Assembly: GCA_049614485.1 (NCBI GenBank)
Contig: JBMZDR010000003.1
Location: forward strand, 1 to 64,000
From: GCA-2733415 sp049614485
GTDB taxonomy: Bacteria > Bacteroidota > Bacteroidia > Flavobacteriales > Flavobacteriaceae
Direction: 5' to 3'
Length of the DNA stretch: 64,000 nucleotides
Shown: piece after piece, positions 26,155 through 34,464 of the stretch
How the letters are laid out: each line of letters starts with the position of its first letter
How positions within the stretch are numbered: the first letter of the stretch is position 1
The notes under the pieces: generated by a model
What the model was told of the DNA's origin: nothing
Seen by the model: only the letters and a program-made list of their open reading frames with translations
Database searches by the model: none
Position numbers and translations under genes: made by a program

Positions 26155-26238
26155 TACTGAAGGCGGGACTTGAACCCGCACGCTCCAAGGAGCATTGGAT
26201 TTTAAGTCCAACGTGTCTACCAATTCCACCACTTCAGC
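26155..26238 (-). tRNA. tRNA-Leu (anticodon UAA), copy 1
   Basis: The 84-base gene has an acceptor stem GCTGAAG/CTTCAGT with a terminal G-U pair. It has a D-arm GGTGGAATTGGTAGACAC, the anticodon loop CTTAAAA giving UAA, a long variable arm typical of class II tRNA, and the T-loop GGTTCAAGTCC. The 3 prime CCA is not encoded. It reads TTA codons, which are abundant here. It is identical to the second copy. Confidence 0.95.
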
Positions 26239-26299
26239 GTGTGTAGCAAAAGTTATTAACTTTCACTTTGGTATGTGTATTATGTAAAAATATTCGTTT

Positions 26300-26332
26300 A
26301 AAAAAAGTCCTTCCGATATTGCTATCGGAAGG
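26300..26332 (-). terminator. Hairpin between the two tRNA-Leu genes
   Basis: CCTTCCGATA and TATCGGAAGG form a 10-base-pair stem with a TTGC loop. On the minus strand a T-run follows. It may terminate or attenuate transcription after the upstream tRNA pair, or mark a processing site. Confidence 0.7.
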
Positions 26333-26338
26333 CTTTAG

Positions 26339-26422
26339 TACTGAAGGCGGGACTTGAACCCGCACGCTCCAAGGAGCATTGGATTTTAAGTCCAACGTGT
26401 CTACCAATTCCACCACTTCAGC
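26339..26422 (-). tRNA. tRNA-Leu (anticodon UAA), copy 2
   Basis: This 84-base gene is identical to the copy at 26155-26238, including the anticodon UAA and the long variable arm. It lies between tRNA-Gly and the first copy, in the same direction. The identity extends a few bases beyond the mature 3 prime end, which points to a recent tandem duplication or gene conversion. Confidence 0.95.
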
Positions 26423-26438
26423 ATGGAATATTTTACAG

Positions 26439-26511
26439 AGCGAAAAACGAGATTCGAACTCGCGACCTCCACCTTGGCAAGGTGGCGCTCTACCAGCTGA
26501 GCTATTTTCGC
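26439..26511 (-). tRNA. tRNA-Gly (anticodon GCC)
   Basis: The 73-base gene has acceptor arms GCGAAAA/TTTTCGC and the D-arm AGCTCAGCTGGTAGAGC. The anticodon stem-loop CACCTTGCCAAGGTG carries GCC, and the T-loop is GTTCGAATC. It is the first gene of the three-tRNA cluster. The CCA end is not encoded. Confidence 0.95.
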
Positions 26512-26640
26512 ATTATTTTAAAGAACTTCAATACGTTTGTATTGCGGGTGCAAATATAACACCTTTTTTAAAACACCAAAGCCTTTTTTAATAAAAAAAT
26601 CACGCTTTTTTTTAAGAAGCTGAAAACCAATACCCATAAA

Positions 26641-26669
26641 AAAAGCACTGTTTAAAAAACAGTGCTTTT
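26641..26669 (-). terminator. Terminator after the cyclophilin-FKBP gene
   Basis: AAAAGCACTGTTT and its complement form a 13-base-pair stem with a three-base loop and T-rich ends. It lies about 20 bases beyond the stop codon. Confidence 0.88.
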
Positions 26670-26688
26670 CAATAGTATATTAAGCTGT

Positions 26689-27621
26689 TTATTTAACTGC
26701 CATCAACTCAACATCGAAAATTAAAGTTGCTCCTGGAGGTATTACACCACCTGCTCCTCTTTCGCCGTATGCTAAATTAGAAGGAATCACAAAACGTGCT
26801 TTATCTCCTACATTCAATAACGTAATACCTTCATCCCATCCTGAAATCACTTGCCCTACTCCTAATTGAAAGTCAATTGGTTCTTTTCTTTTATAAGACG
26901 AATCAAATACAGTACCGTCAGACAATTGTCCTTTATAGTGTACAGATACGTTTTTACCTTTGGCAGCTTTTGCTCCAGTTCCTTTTTGTAAAATCTGGTA
27001 ACGTAAGCCGCTATCAGTTTTATCAAATCCTGAAGCTAATTTTTCTAACTCAGCTTCTGCCGCAGCTTTTTCTTCGGCCAAACGCTTCTCTCTAGATCCT
27101 TCAAAAGTTCTGAATGCTTCTACTGCCTTAAATGCTTCCGCATCTGCACCAACAGCTAAAATTTCTAATTGTGTTAATTTGTCGCCTTGTGCTACAGCAT
27201 CCACTACATCTTGTCCTTCAACTACATTTCCAAACACTGTGTGCTTACCATCTAACCATGACGTTTCAACATGCGTAATATAAAATTGACTTCCGTTAGA
27301 TCCTGGTCCTGAATTAGCCATTGCTAATACTCCTGGTCCTGAATGCTTTAAATCTGGATGAAATTCATCATCAAATTTATACCCCGGATCACCTGTTCCT
27401 GTTCCTAAAGGACATCCTCCTTGAATCATGAAATCAGAAATTACTCTATGAAAGTTTAAACCATCATAGTAAGGTGTTCCTTGAGGTTTTACGGTATTTT
27501 CTAAATTACCTTGTGCTAATGCTACAAAGTTACCAACTGTTCCTGGAGTTTTTTGATATTCTAAGTTAACTAAAATTTCTCCTTTTGATGTGTGAAACTT
27601 AGCATATAAACCGTCTTGCAT
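26689..27621 (-). CDS. Dual cyclophilin-FKBP peptidylprolyl isomerase
   Basis: This 310-residue protein joins two unrelated proline isomerase domains. Residues 1-160 are a cyclophilin with FHRVISDFMIQGG, MANSGPGSNGSQFYIT and WLDGKHTVFG. A charged helical linker (about 165-200, EKRLAEEKAAAEAELEKL) leads to an FKBP domain (205-310) with VSVHYKGQL, GTVFDSSYKR, VISGWDEGI and ERGAGGVIPPGATLIFDVEL. No signal peptide is present, so it is cytosolic. Similar fusions are reported in flavobacteria and some other organisms. The two domains probably act on nascent or misfolded chains. A TATTTTTG box lies about 30 bases upstream. Confidence 0.93.
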   Translation of the reverse strand: MQDGLYAKFHTSKGEILVNLEYQKTPGTVGNFVALAQGNLENTVKPQGTPYYDGLNFHRVISDFMIQGGCPLGTGTGDPGYKFDDEFHPDLKHSGPGVLAMANSGPGSNGSQFYITHVETSWLDGKHTVFGNVVEGQDVVDAVAQGDKLTQLEILAVGADAEAFKAVEAFRTFEGSREKRLAEEKAAAEAELEKLASGFDKTDSGLRYQILQKGTGAKAAKGKNVSVHYKGQLSDGTVFDSSYKRKEPIDFQLGVGQVISGWDEGITLLNVGDKARFVIPSNLAYGERGAGGVIPPGATLIFDVELMAVK

Positions 27622-27649
27622 AATTCTATTATTTTAATTTTTAAAAATG

Positions 27650-27657
27650 CAAAAATA
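27650..27657 (-). promoter_or_regulatory. -7 promoter box of the dual isomerase gene
   Basis: The minus strand reads TATTTTTG, matching TAnnTTTG, with a leader of about 22 bases. Confidence 0.45.
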
Positions 27658-27741
27658 CATATTTTCTTTAAAAGCTATGAGCTATAAATCAGTTTATTAG
27701 CTCAATTAAATAAAATAAAACTATATTAAACTGATTTTTAG

Positions 27742-27749
27742 TAGATTTG
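27742..27749 (+). promoter_or_regulatory. -7 promoter box of the DUF1624 gene
   Basis: TAGATTTG matches TAnnTTTG. Transcription would begin near 27756, close to the in-frame codons that encode the conserved N-terminus. Confidence 0.4.
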
Positions 27750-27760
27750 CCAAAAATTAG

Positions 27761-28906
27761 ATTATCAATACACCCAAAAAAAATACACGACTTGTCTATA
27801 TAGACGCGTTACGCTCCTTTGCTATTTTAATGATGCTTCAAGGACACTTTATTAGCGCCTTATTAGCTGATAAATTTAAAGTTTCTACAAATACTACATA
27901 TCAAATATGGGACTATTTTAGAGGAATTACAGCACCTACATTTTTTACCATTACCGGGTTTGTGTTTATGTTTTTATTATTAAAACAAAAACAACATGGC
28001 TGGGACAACCCAAGAGTGAAGAAAGGACTTGAACGCGGTTTTAAATTAATCATTTGGGGATACCTATTGCGCTTAAGTATCGGGGTTTTTGTTGGTTATA
28101 CTCATAAATCTTTTTTCTATACTGATGTATTGCATATTATAGGCTTATCTTTAATACTCCTATGTCTATTATACACCACAATGTATAAGTACGGTCAAAA
28201 ACTATTTAATTATACGCTACTAAGCATAACTATTTTTAGTTTTTTACTGGAGCGTTACTACCATGCTGTTGAAATTCCGCTGCTACCTACATTTTTAGCA
28301 AACTTTTTAACTAAAGCCTATGGTTCTGTATTTGCTTTATTCCCATGGTTCGGATATGTAAGTATCGGTGGTTTTTTAGCTTCACAGTTTATTAAATATA
28401 AAGATCGCGCCTATTTTTATGACAGACTCCCAATTAGCCTAGCTGTAATAGGCTTAATGTTATTATTCTTATCTAGCCCGCTGTTATTAACTCTTGATAG
28501 CATTACAGGACTAAAGTTGTTTTCTGTTTCCGGAAACTATAACTACCTGTTTACCCGTTTGGGTGACGTGTTTATCTTATTTTCAATTTTTGTATACACT
28601 AGAAAACTTTTAAATCATTCCGTTTTTATTAAAATAGGTAAAGTTACATTATCAATATATTTAGTGCATCACATTATTTTATACGGTAGCTGGTTTCATA
28701 CAGGCTTAACACGTTGGTTTTACAACACATTAACTTTTACACAAGCCATAAGTGGTGCTTTAGTGTTTATGTTTCTTGTTTGTTTTTTAGTTTTGAATTA
28801 TAGAGATTTGGTTAACAACTTTGCCAATTCTAGAGTAGAATCATTAACTAAAAGAGCTCCTAAATTCAAAACTGTTTTAGAAAAAATAAACCTGATAAGA
28901 CGGTAA
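27761..28906 (+). CDS. DUF1624 / heparan-glucosaminide acetyltransferase-like membrane protein
   Basis: The protein is a polytopic membrane protein of about 380 residues with roughly ten helices. The family phrases RLVYIDALRSFAILMMLQGH, RGITAPTFFTITGFVFMF and DVLHIIGLSL identify the DUF1624 group, related to lysosomal heparan-alpha-glucosaminide N-acetyltransferase. The first ATG is at 27830, but the conserved TRLVYIDALRSFAIL lies upstream of it in the same frame. No ATG, GTG or in-frame TTG precedes it after the stop at 27758. A rare start such as ATT at 27761 is therefore proposed. It may acetylate sugars of surface glycans; that is inferred from the family. Confidence 0.8.
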   Translation: MINTPKKNTRLVYIDALRSFAILMMLQGHFISALLADKFKVSTNTTYQIWDYFRGITAPTFFTITGFVFMFLLLKQKQHGWDNPRVKKGLERGFKLIIWGYLLRLSIGVFVGYTHKSFFYTDVLHIIGLSLILLCLLYTTMYKYGQKLFNYTLLSITIFSFLLERYYHAVEIPLLPTFLANFLTKAYGSVFALFPWFGYVSIGGFLASQFIKYKDRAYFYDRLPISLAVIGLMLLFLSSPLLLTLDSITGLKLFSVSGNYNYLFTRLGDVFILFSIFVYTRKLLNHSVFIKIGKVTLSIYLVHHIILYGSWFHTGLTRWFYNTLTFTQAISGALVFMFLVCFLVLNYRDLVNNFANSRVESLTKRAPKFKTVLEKINLIRR

Positions 28907-28927
28907 TTTTCTATCATTTTAAATACG

Positions 28928-28941
28928 AATTGCGCGCAATT
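28928..28941. repeat. Perfect palindrome upstream of the PBP1A gene
   Basis: AATTGCGCGCAATT is a perfect 14-base palindrome, GC-rich in an AT-rich region. It lies 21 bases upstream of the PBP1A start and could be an operator. No regulator is assigned. Confidence 0.35.
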
Positions 28942-28962
28942 TTCGTTTAAAAACAAAAACTA

Positions 28963-31212
28963 ATGCTTAAAAGAATTTTTTCATTCCTTATTCGCCTATC
29001 GTTACTGGTTATTTCACTTATCTTATTATTTATAACCTTGGTTAATTATGATGTTTTTGGGCATATTTACACCAATGAGGAATTAAAAGAATTTAGCAAT
29101 GAAACCGCTTCAGTCGTATTATCTGATAACGATACTATTATTGGTAAATTTTTCGACAAAAACAGGACAAACGCTTCTTATAGTGATTTCCCAAAACACT
29201 TAATTGATGCTTTAATTGCTACTGAAGATGCCCGGTATTTTGAACACAGTGGTGTAGATACCAGGAGTTTATTCAGGGTTTTATTTAAAACCATTTTACT
29301 AAGCAATAAACGTTCTGGTGGCGGTAGCACAATTACACAACAACTTGCCAAAAACATGTATGGAAGGTCTAATTACGGACCTCTTACCATGCCCGTAAAC
29401 AAAACTAAAGAAGCCATACAAGCCTATCGTATTGAAAAAACATTTAATAAAAAAGAGATTTTAACACTATACCTAAATACTGTTTCATTTGGTGAAAACG
29501 TGTATGGCATAGAAGCTGCTGCACTACGTTATTTCAATAAAAACACCTCAGAGTTAACTATAGAAGAAAGCGCTGTGTTAATTGGTATTTTAAAAGCTAA
29601 TACTTATTATAACCCAAGGTTGCATCCTGAAAATGCGTTGAATAGAAGACATATAGTACTCACACAAATGGCAAAAGAATCTTACCTTAATCAGCAAGAA
29701 TTAGATTCTTTTACTAAACTTCCTTTGCAACTAAATTACACCAATTTAACAACAACAAATAAAGCTGGGTACTTTTTAGCAATGGTTAAAACTGAAACTC
29801 GTAAAATACTTGATAGCATTAATGAAAATTCAAGTAAACAATGGGATTTAGAAAAAGACGGATTAATTATAAAAACGACATTAGATAGTAAGTTACAAGA
29901 TTATGCCTTAAACGCATTTTCAAGTCACCTTGATAAAATGCAACAACAACTTAGAACGCATTACACTAAAGCAACTCGAAAAAAAGAATTACAAAAATTA
30001 GTGACTAAGCAACTTAAAAAAATAAAGCGTTATGACACCAAACTAGAACGCAGCAAACAACTTATTTTTGATTGGAAAGGGAGCTATACAGATTCAATAA
30101 GCGTGTCAGACAGTTTAGTTTTAGAGGCTACACTATTACACGCTGGTTTATTGGCCATAAATCCAACTACCGGAGCAATTAAAGCTTGGGTTGGTGGTAT
30201 CAACTACAACACACATCCTTATGATCAAATTTTTGCGCAACGACAGTTAGCTTCTACTTTTAAACCAATAGTATACGCAGCAGCTCTTGAAGAAGGACGT
30301 AAACCCTGTGACTACATAAGTAATGAACACCTTACAATTACTGATTATGATAACTGGAGTCCTAAAAACGCAAACAATTCTGTTGGAGGTAAATATTCCA
30401 TGCGTGGAGCTTTGATGAATTCAATGAATATTCCAACAGTTAACTTATTTATGGAAACTGGCTTTACCCCTGTTGATACACTTTGGAAACAAATGCAATT
30501 TAGTTCTAAACTAAAAAATACACCTTCTTTAGCATTAGGAACCACAAATGCCAGCATTTACGAAGTAGCAAGAGCTTATGCAGTGTTTGCAAATGGAGGT
30601 AACGTGGTTACTCCAAAATCCATTACAAAAATTACAACAGCAAATGGAACAGTTGTTTATCAAAATAAAAACATCAATAGTACAGAGCTACTTCATGAAC
30701 GTACTCCTAAAATAATTAATACCATACTTCAGAAAGCCATTGATCATGGAACAGGAGCTAGTCTTAGACACAAATATGGCGTAACGATACCTCTAGCCGG
30801 TAAAACCGGAACATCTCAAAATTATGCAGACGCATGGTTTGTAGGCTATAACCCAAATATTGTAATGGTTAGCCGTGTTGGCTGCGCATCGCCACAAATT
30901 CATTTTCATAACGGCACAGGATCTGGTGGGCGTTTGGCATTGCCATTAATTGCTAAAACATTTCAAGAAATTCAAAACACCGCAGATCTTAAAACTAAAT
31001 ACAGCAGTAGCTTTCCTTCATTATCTGAAGAGTTATCAAATGAATTGGCTTGTGATGATTTTAAAGAATTAAATGCCTTGGAGTCCTTTTTTGATCTTTT
31101 TAAAGGCAAAGAAAAAAGTTTTGATAAAGAACAGAAGAAAGCAGAGAGGAAAAAAAATAAGCCTTCCTTTTTTGAGAGTATTTTTAAACGCAAAAACAAA
31201 AGCTCTGAGTAA
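28963..31212 (+). CDS. Class A penicillin-binding protein (PBP1A-like transglycosylase/transpeptidase)
   Basis: The 749-residue bifunctional enzyme polymerises and crosslinks peptidoglycan on the outer face of the inner membrane. It has one N-terminal membrane helix (5-28). The GT51 domain has catalytic Glu88 in ATEDARYFEHSG and GGSTITQQLAKNMY. The transpeptidase domain shows the SxxK motif STFK (Ser431), SMN (487-489) and KTGTS (614-618). A Lys-rich tail closes the protein. All catalytic residues are present and the length is normal. A strong hairpin overlaps the stop codon. The gene stands alone. Confidence 0.95.
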   Translation: MLKRIFSFLIRLSLLVISLILLFITLVNYDVFGHIYTNEELKEFSNETASVVLSDNDTIIGKFFDKNRTNASYSDFPKHLIDALIATEDARYFEHSGVDTRSLFRVLFKTILLSNKRSGGGSTITQQLAKNMYGRSNYGPLTMPVNKTKEAIQAYRIEKTFNKKEILTLYLNTVSFGENVYGIEAAALRYFNKNTSELTIEESAVLIGILKANTYYNPRLHPENALNRRHIVLTQMAKESYLNQQELDSFTKLPLQLNYTNLTTTNKAGYFLAMVKTETRKILDSINENSSKQWDLEKDGLIIKTTLDSKLQDYALNAFSSHLDKMQQQLRTHYTKATRKKELQKLVTKQLKKIKRYDTKLERSKQLIFDWKGSYTDSISVSDSLVLEATLLHAGLLAINPTTGAIKAWVGGINYNTHPYDQIFAQRQLASTFKPIVYAAALEEGRKPCDYISNEHLTITDYDNWSPKNANNSVGGKYSMRGALMNSMNIPTVNLFMETGFTPVDTLWKQMQFSSKLKNTPSLALGTTNASIYEVARAYAVFANGGNVVTPKSITKITTANGTVVYQNKNINSTELLHERTPKIINTILQKAIDHGTGASLRHKYGVTIPLAGKTGTSQNYADAWFVGYNPNIVMVSRVGCASPQIHFHNGTGSGGRLALPLIAKTFQEIQNTADLKTKYSSSFPSLSEELSNELACDDFKELNALESFFDLFKGKEKSFDKEQKKAERKKNKPSFFESIFKRKNKSSE

Positions 31213-31229
31213 ATCTCAGAGCTTTTGTT
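31195..31229. terminator. Bidirectional terminator between PBP1A and lpd
   Basis: AACAAAAGCTCTGAG and CTCAGAGCTTTTGTT form a 15-base-pair stem with a five-base loop. The loop and left arm overlap the PBP1A stop codon. Confidence 0.9.
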
Positions 31230-31259
31230 TAAAATATATTAACTGTAAGTACGACGGTA

Positions 31260-32657
31260 TTACATATGTAATGCTTTATCATCAACAGCTAAACACGCTT
31301 CTTTAATTGCTTCTGTAAATGTTGGATGTGCATGTGACATGCGAGATACATCTTCTGCAGACGCTCTATACTCCATAGCCACTACTGCTTCTGCAATCAT
31401 ATCTGCAGCACGAGCCCCAACCATATGAACTCCTAATATTTCATCTGTTGTTGCATCTGCTAGTACTTTTACAAACCCATCCAAATCCATAGACGCTCTA
31501 CTTCTACCTAAAGCTCTCATAGGAAAAGACCCTGCTTTATAAGCTACACCAGCGTCTTTTAATTGCTCTTCTGTTTGTCCAACAGCAGCAACTTCTGGCC
31601 AAGTATACACTACACCAGGAATTAAGTTATAATTGATATGTGGCTTTTGTCCTGCTAATGTTTCAGCTACAAACACGCCTTCTTCCTCTGCCTTATGAGC
31701 CAACATTGCACCTTTTACAACATCACCAATTGCATAAATATTTGAAATATTAGTTTGTAAATGCGCATCTGTTTCTACCATACCGCGTTCATCAACTTTT
31801 ACTCCTGCATTTTCTAAGCCTAAACCGTCTGTATATGGACGACGCCCAACAGACACTAAACAGTAATCTGTTCTAATTTCTTGAGGTTGCCCTTTTTTAT
31901 CTTCATAATTAATAACAACCTCATTTCCTACAGTTTCCACATTGGTAACTTTATGAGATGTTAAAAATTTCATTTTTTGTTTCTTTAAAACTTTCTGCAA
32001 TTCTTTAGAAACAGCCTTGTCCATAGTTGGTACAATTCTATCCATGTATTCAACTACAGTAACCTCAGAACCTAGTCTTTTATAAACTTGACCTAGCTCT
32101 AAACCAATAACACCACCACCGATAACAACTAAATGTTTTGGAATTTCTTTTAATTTTAAAGCTTCAGTAGATGTGATAACTCTTTCTTTATCTAACTTGA
32201 TAAACGGAAAAGAAGACGGCTTTGACCCTGTAGCAATAATTGTATTTTTAGCTTCAATTTCAATAGTTTTCTCTCCTTTTATTGTAATATGAGTTGCATC
32301 TTTAAATGAACCTAAACCTTGATATACATCAATTTTGTTTTTATCCATTAAAAAATTGATTCCATCACAAGTCTGTTTTACAACAGAATCTTTACGTGCA
32401 ATCATTTTTTCAAGATTCATTTTAATGTCTCCAGTAACTTCAATACCATGTGCTTCAAAATGCTTTACTGCATCGTCATAATGATGAGAAGAATCCAATA
32501 ATGCTTTTGAAGGAATACATCCAACATTTAAACAAGTTCCACCAAGTGTATTGTATTTTTCAATTATTGCAGTTTTCATTCCTAATTGCGCGCAACGGAT
32601 TGCTGCTACATATCCTCCAGGACCAGATCCGATAACGGCTACATCATAAGTACTCAT
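31260..32657 (-). CDS. lpdA: Dihydrolipoyl dehydrogenase (E3)
   Basis: This FAD enzyme reoxidises lipoyl groups of the pyruvate, oxoglutarate and branched-chain ketoacid complexes with NAD. The 465-residue protein has the FAD motif GSGPGGYVAAI (10-20) and the redox disulfide GGTCLNVGCIPSK with Cys42 and Cys47. It also has the NAD motif GGGVIGLELG and the His-Glu region HAHPTFTEAIKEA near the end. Length and motifs are fully typical. It is transcribed alone from a TACTTTTG box. The partner E1 and E2 genes are not here. Confidence 0.97.
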   Translation of the reverse strand: MSTYDVAVIGSGPGGYVAAIRCAQLGMKTAIIEKYNTLGGTCLNVGCIPSKALLDSSHHYDDAVKHFEAHGIEVTGDIKMNLEKMIARKDSVVKQTCDGINFLMDKNKIDVYQGLGSFKDATHITIKGEKTIEIEAKNTIIATGSKPSSFPFIKLDKERVITSTEALKLKEIPKHLVVIGGGVIGLELGQVYKRLGSEVTVVEYMDRIVPTMDKAVSKELQKVLKKQKMKFLTSHKVTNVETVGNEVVINYEDKKGQPQEIRTDYCLVSVGRRPYTDGLGLENAGVKVDERGMVETDAHLQTNISNIYAIGDVVKGAMLAHKAEEEGVFVAETLAGQKPHINYNLIPGVVYTWPEVAAVGQTEEQLKDAGVAYKAGSFPMRALGRSRASMDLDGFVKVLADATTDEILGVHMVGARAADMIAEAVVAMEYRASAEDVSRMSHAHPTFTEAIKEACLAVDDKALHM

Positions 32658-32687
32658 ATATTGTGTTTTTTGTTTTTAAAAGATATA

Positions 32688-32695
32688 CAAAAGTA
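32688..32695 (-). promoter_or_regulatory. -7 promoter box of lpd
   Basis: The minus strand reads TACTTTTG, a perfect TAnnTTTG match. The predicted leader is about 25 bases. No TTG is found at the standard -33 spacing. Confidence 0.5.
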
Positions 32696-32755
32696 ACCTA
32701 TTTTTTCACAACAGAACTATGCTAAAAAGACTAATTTTGACTTTAAGCAATCAAT

Positions 32756-33214
32756 TCATATGCTTATTGCTGTTGTGTTTTTTATGCTTGTAATAACAAA
32801 AGTGCTTCGCGTGCTTCCTATATGATCTAATGTTGTCAGTTTGGTTACCATAAACTCTCTATAAGCATCCATATCTTTAACCAATATTTTTAGTAAATAA
32901 TCATAATCTCCTGTAATGTTAAAGCACTCTAACACTTCATCAATTTTTCTAACTTCTGTTTCAAATTTAGTTAAATAAGCTTTTGAGTGTTTTTCTAATT
33001 TAATTCTGCACAATACCATGAAGTTTTTTTCAACTTTACTTTTATCTACAAGTGCTACATATTTTGTAATAACATTATCACGTTCTAGACGTTTTATACG
33101 TTCATACACCGCTGTTACAGATAAACCTGTTTTATTAGAAATTTCTTTTGTGGTTTGCTTAGCATCCTTTTGAAGTAAATGCACTATTTGTTTATCTATA
33201 GTATCAAAAGTCAT
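32756..33214 (-). CDS. Lrp/AsnC family transcriptional regulator
   Basis: The protein has an N-terminal winged helix with FDTIDKQIVHLLQKDAK and LSVTAVYERIKRLERDNVI. A C-terminal ligand-binding RAM domain follows, containing ECFNITGDYDYLLKILV. From the ATG at 33214 it has 152 residues, which is normal for Lrp-type regulators. The longer frame from 33244 would begin inside a -7 promoter box, so it is rejected. It is divergent from the flavin monooxygenase operon with about 155 bases between them. It probably senses an amino acid, perhaps methionine or a related sulfur compound, and controls that operon; this is inference from position. Confidence 0.92.
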   Translation of the reverse strand: MTFDTIDKQIVHLLQKDAKQTTKEISNKTGLSVTAVYERIKRLERDNVITKYVALVDKSKVEKNFMVLCRIKLEKHSKAYLTKFETEVRKIDEVLECFNITGDYDYLLKILVKDMDAYREFMVTKLTTLDHIGSTRSTFVITSIKNTTAISI

Positions 33215-33241
33215 AACAGAAAATTTTTCAGTTGATTTTAA

Positions 33242-33249
33242 CAAAACTA
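33242..33249 (-). promoter_or_regulatory. -7 promoter box of the Lrp-type regulator gene
   Basis: The minus strand reads TAGTTTTG, a perfect TAnnTTTG match. It fixes the regulator start at 33214 rather than 33244. Confidence 0.45.
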
Positions 33250-33343
33250 CTCTTTTTAAAACATTTAAACCTATAATTACAAGTTTTAATAGTTTTATTT
33301 TCTACATAATAAGATTTAACATAAAAGTAATCCTATATTAGTT

Positions 33344-33351
33344 TAATTTTG
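33344..33351 (+). promoter_or_regulatory. -7 promoter box of the flavin monooxygenase operon
   Basis: TAATTTTG matches TAnnTTTG 19 bases before the ATG. It faces the Lrp-type gene promoter with 94 bases between the two boxes, so one regulator could control both. Confidence 0.45.
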
Positions 33352-33369
33352 TAATTATAAAAACTATTT

Positions 33370-34443
33370 ATGACGGATTATATAATTATTGGAGCAGGAC
33401 AAGCTGGATTAGCAATTGCATATTATTTAAACAAACAGAATTTAAATTATGTTATTGTTGATGCCAACTCAGAAACTGGTGCTCCATGGTTAAAAAGATG
33501 GGATTCTTTAAAATTATTTACACCTTCAGAATTTAATAATTTGCCAGGTATGAAGTTTCCTCATAAAAAAGGGCATTATGCCAACAAGTATGAGGTTGCA
33601 GACTACTTAAAATCTTATGTTAAGAAGTTTAATATTCCTATTGAATTTAATCATAAAATAACATCTCTCAAAAAAGAAAGCGGAGTTTTCAAATTAAAGA
33701 GCAATACAAAAGAGTTTAAAGCAAAAAACGTAATTGTTGCTACTGGCCCTTTCCATAAGCCATTTACACCAAAATGTCATACCAAAATATCTAGTGACAT
33801 TTTTCAAATTCACAGTGAACACTATAAAAGCCCAAATCAATTACAAGATGGAAACACACTAGTTGTAGGCGCAGGAGATTCTGGAGTTCAAATTTTAAAC
33901 GAAATATCTAAAACACATAGAACAGTTTATTTTTCAGGAAACACTAACATCAATTCCATTCCTCAAGAAATTTTAGGAAAAACGCTGTGGTGGTGGTTTA
34001 GTAGAGTTGGGTTTTTATCTGCTCATAAATACTCTTGGATTGGTAAAAAACTTAGTACTGGTGGACAACCTGTTATTGGTACCGATGTAAAAACATTATT
34101 CAAAAAAGATAATGTTGTTTGTGTTGGTAGAACACTTGACGCCGACAAGTCAACTATTGAATTTGAAAAACAAAACGTTGATGATATCAAAAATATTGTA
34201 TGGGCAACAGGTTTTAAACCTAACTTTCAATGGATTGATGACATACAACTAGATAGTAGCTATTACCCTAAAAACTACAGAGGTGTTAGTGATATTGAAG
34301 GACTCTATTTTCTAGGACTTCCATGGCTATACACCAGAGGTTCTGCTACACTTGGAGGAGTTAAAAAAGATGCCAAATACCTGAGTAAATATATTACTAA
34401 AAAAGAAAAATTAACAAAAAAAGACGTTCCTATACTAAATTAA
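33370..34443 (+). CDS. Flavin-containing monooxygenase-like oxidoreductase (CzcO/FMO type)
   Basis: The 357-residue protein has two dinucleotide-binding motifs. GAGQAG at 8-13 is for FAD and GAGDSG at 167-172 is for NADPH. Between them lies FQIHSEHYKSP, which resembles the FMO fingerprint FxGxxxHxxxY. IVWATGFKPNF near the C-terminus is the ATG hinge. Such enzymes oxygenate nitrogen or sulfur atoms of small molecules. It is the first gene of an operon with a trans-sulfuration enzyme (21-base gap) and an OsmC protein, so a sulfur compound substrate is plausible. The exact substrate is unknown. Confidence 0.85.
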   Translation: MTDYIIIGAGQAGLAIAYYLNKQNLNYVIVDANSETGAPWLKRWDSLKLFTPSEFNNLPGMKFPHKKGHYANKYEVADYLKSYVKKFNIPIEFNHKITSLKKESGVFKLKSNTKEFKAKNVIVATGPFHKPFTPKCHTKISSDIFQIHSEHYKSPNQLQDGNTLVVGAGDSGVQILNEISKTHRTVYFSGNTNINSIPQEILGKTLWWWFSRVGFLSAHKYSWIGKKLSTGGQPVIGTDVKTLFKKDNVVCVGRTLDADKSTIEFEKQNVDDIKNIVWATGFKPNFQWIDDIQLDSSYYPKNYRGVSDIEGLYFLGLPWLYTRGSATLGGVKKDAKYLSKYITKKEKLTKKDVPILN

Positions 34444-34464
34444 CAAGTTGTTCAAACTTCAACT

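Noticed and set aside
26234..26416. Protein-like frame overlapping the tRNA-Leu genes
   Set aside because: It is the antisense or sense shadow of two tRNA genes and has no coding features.
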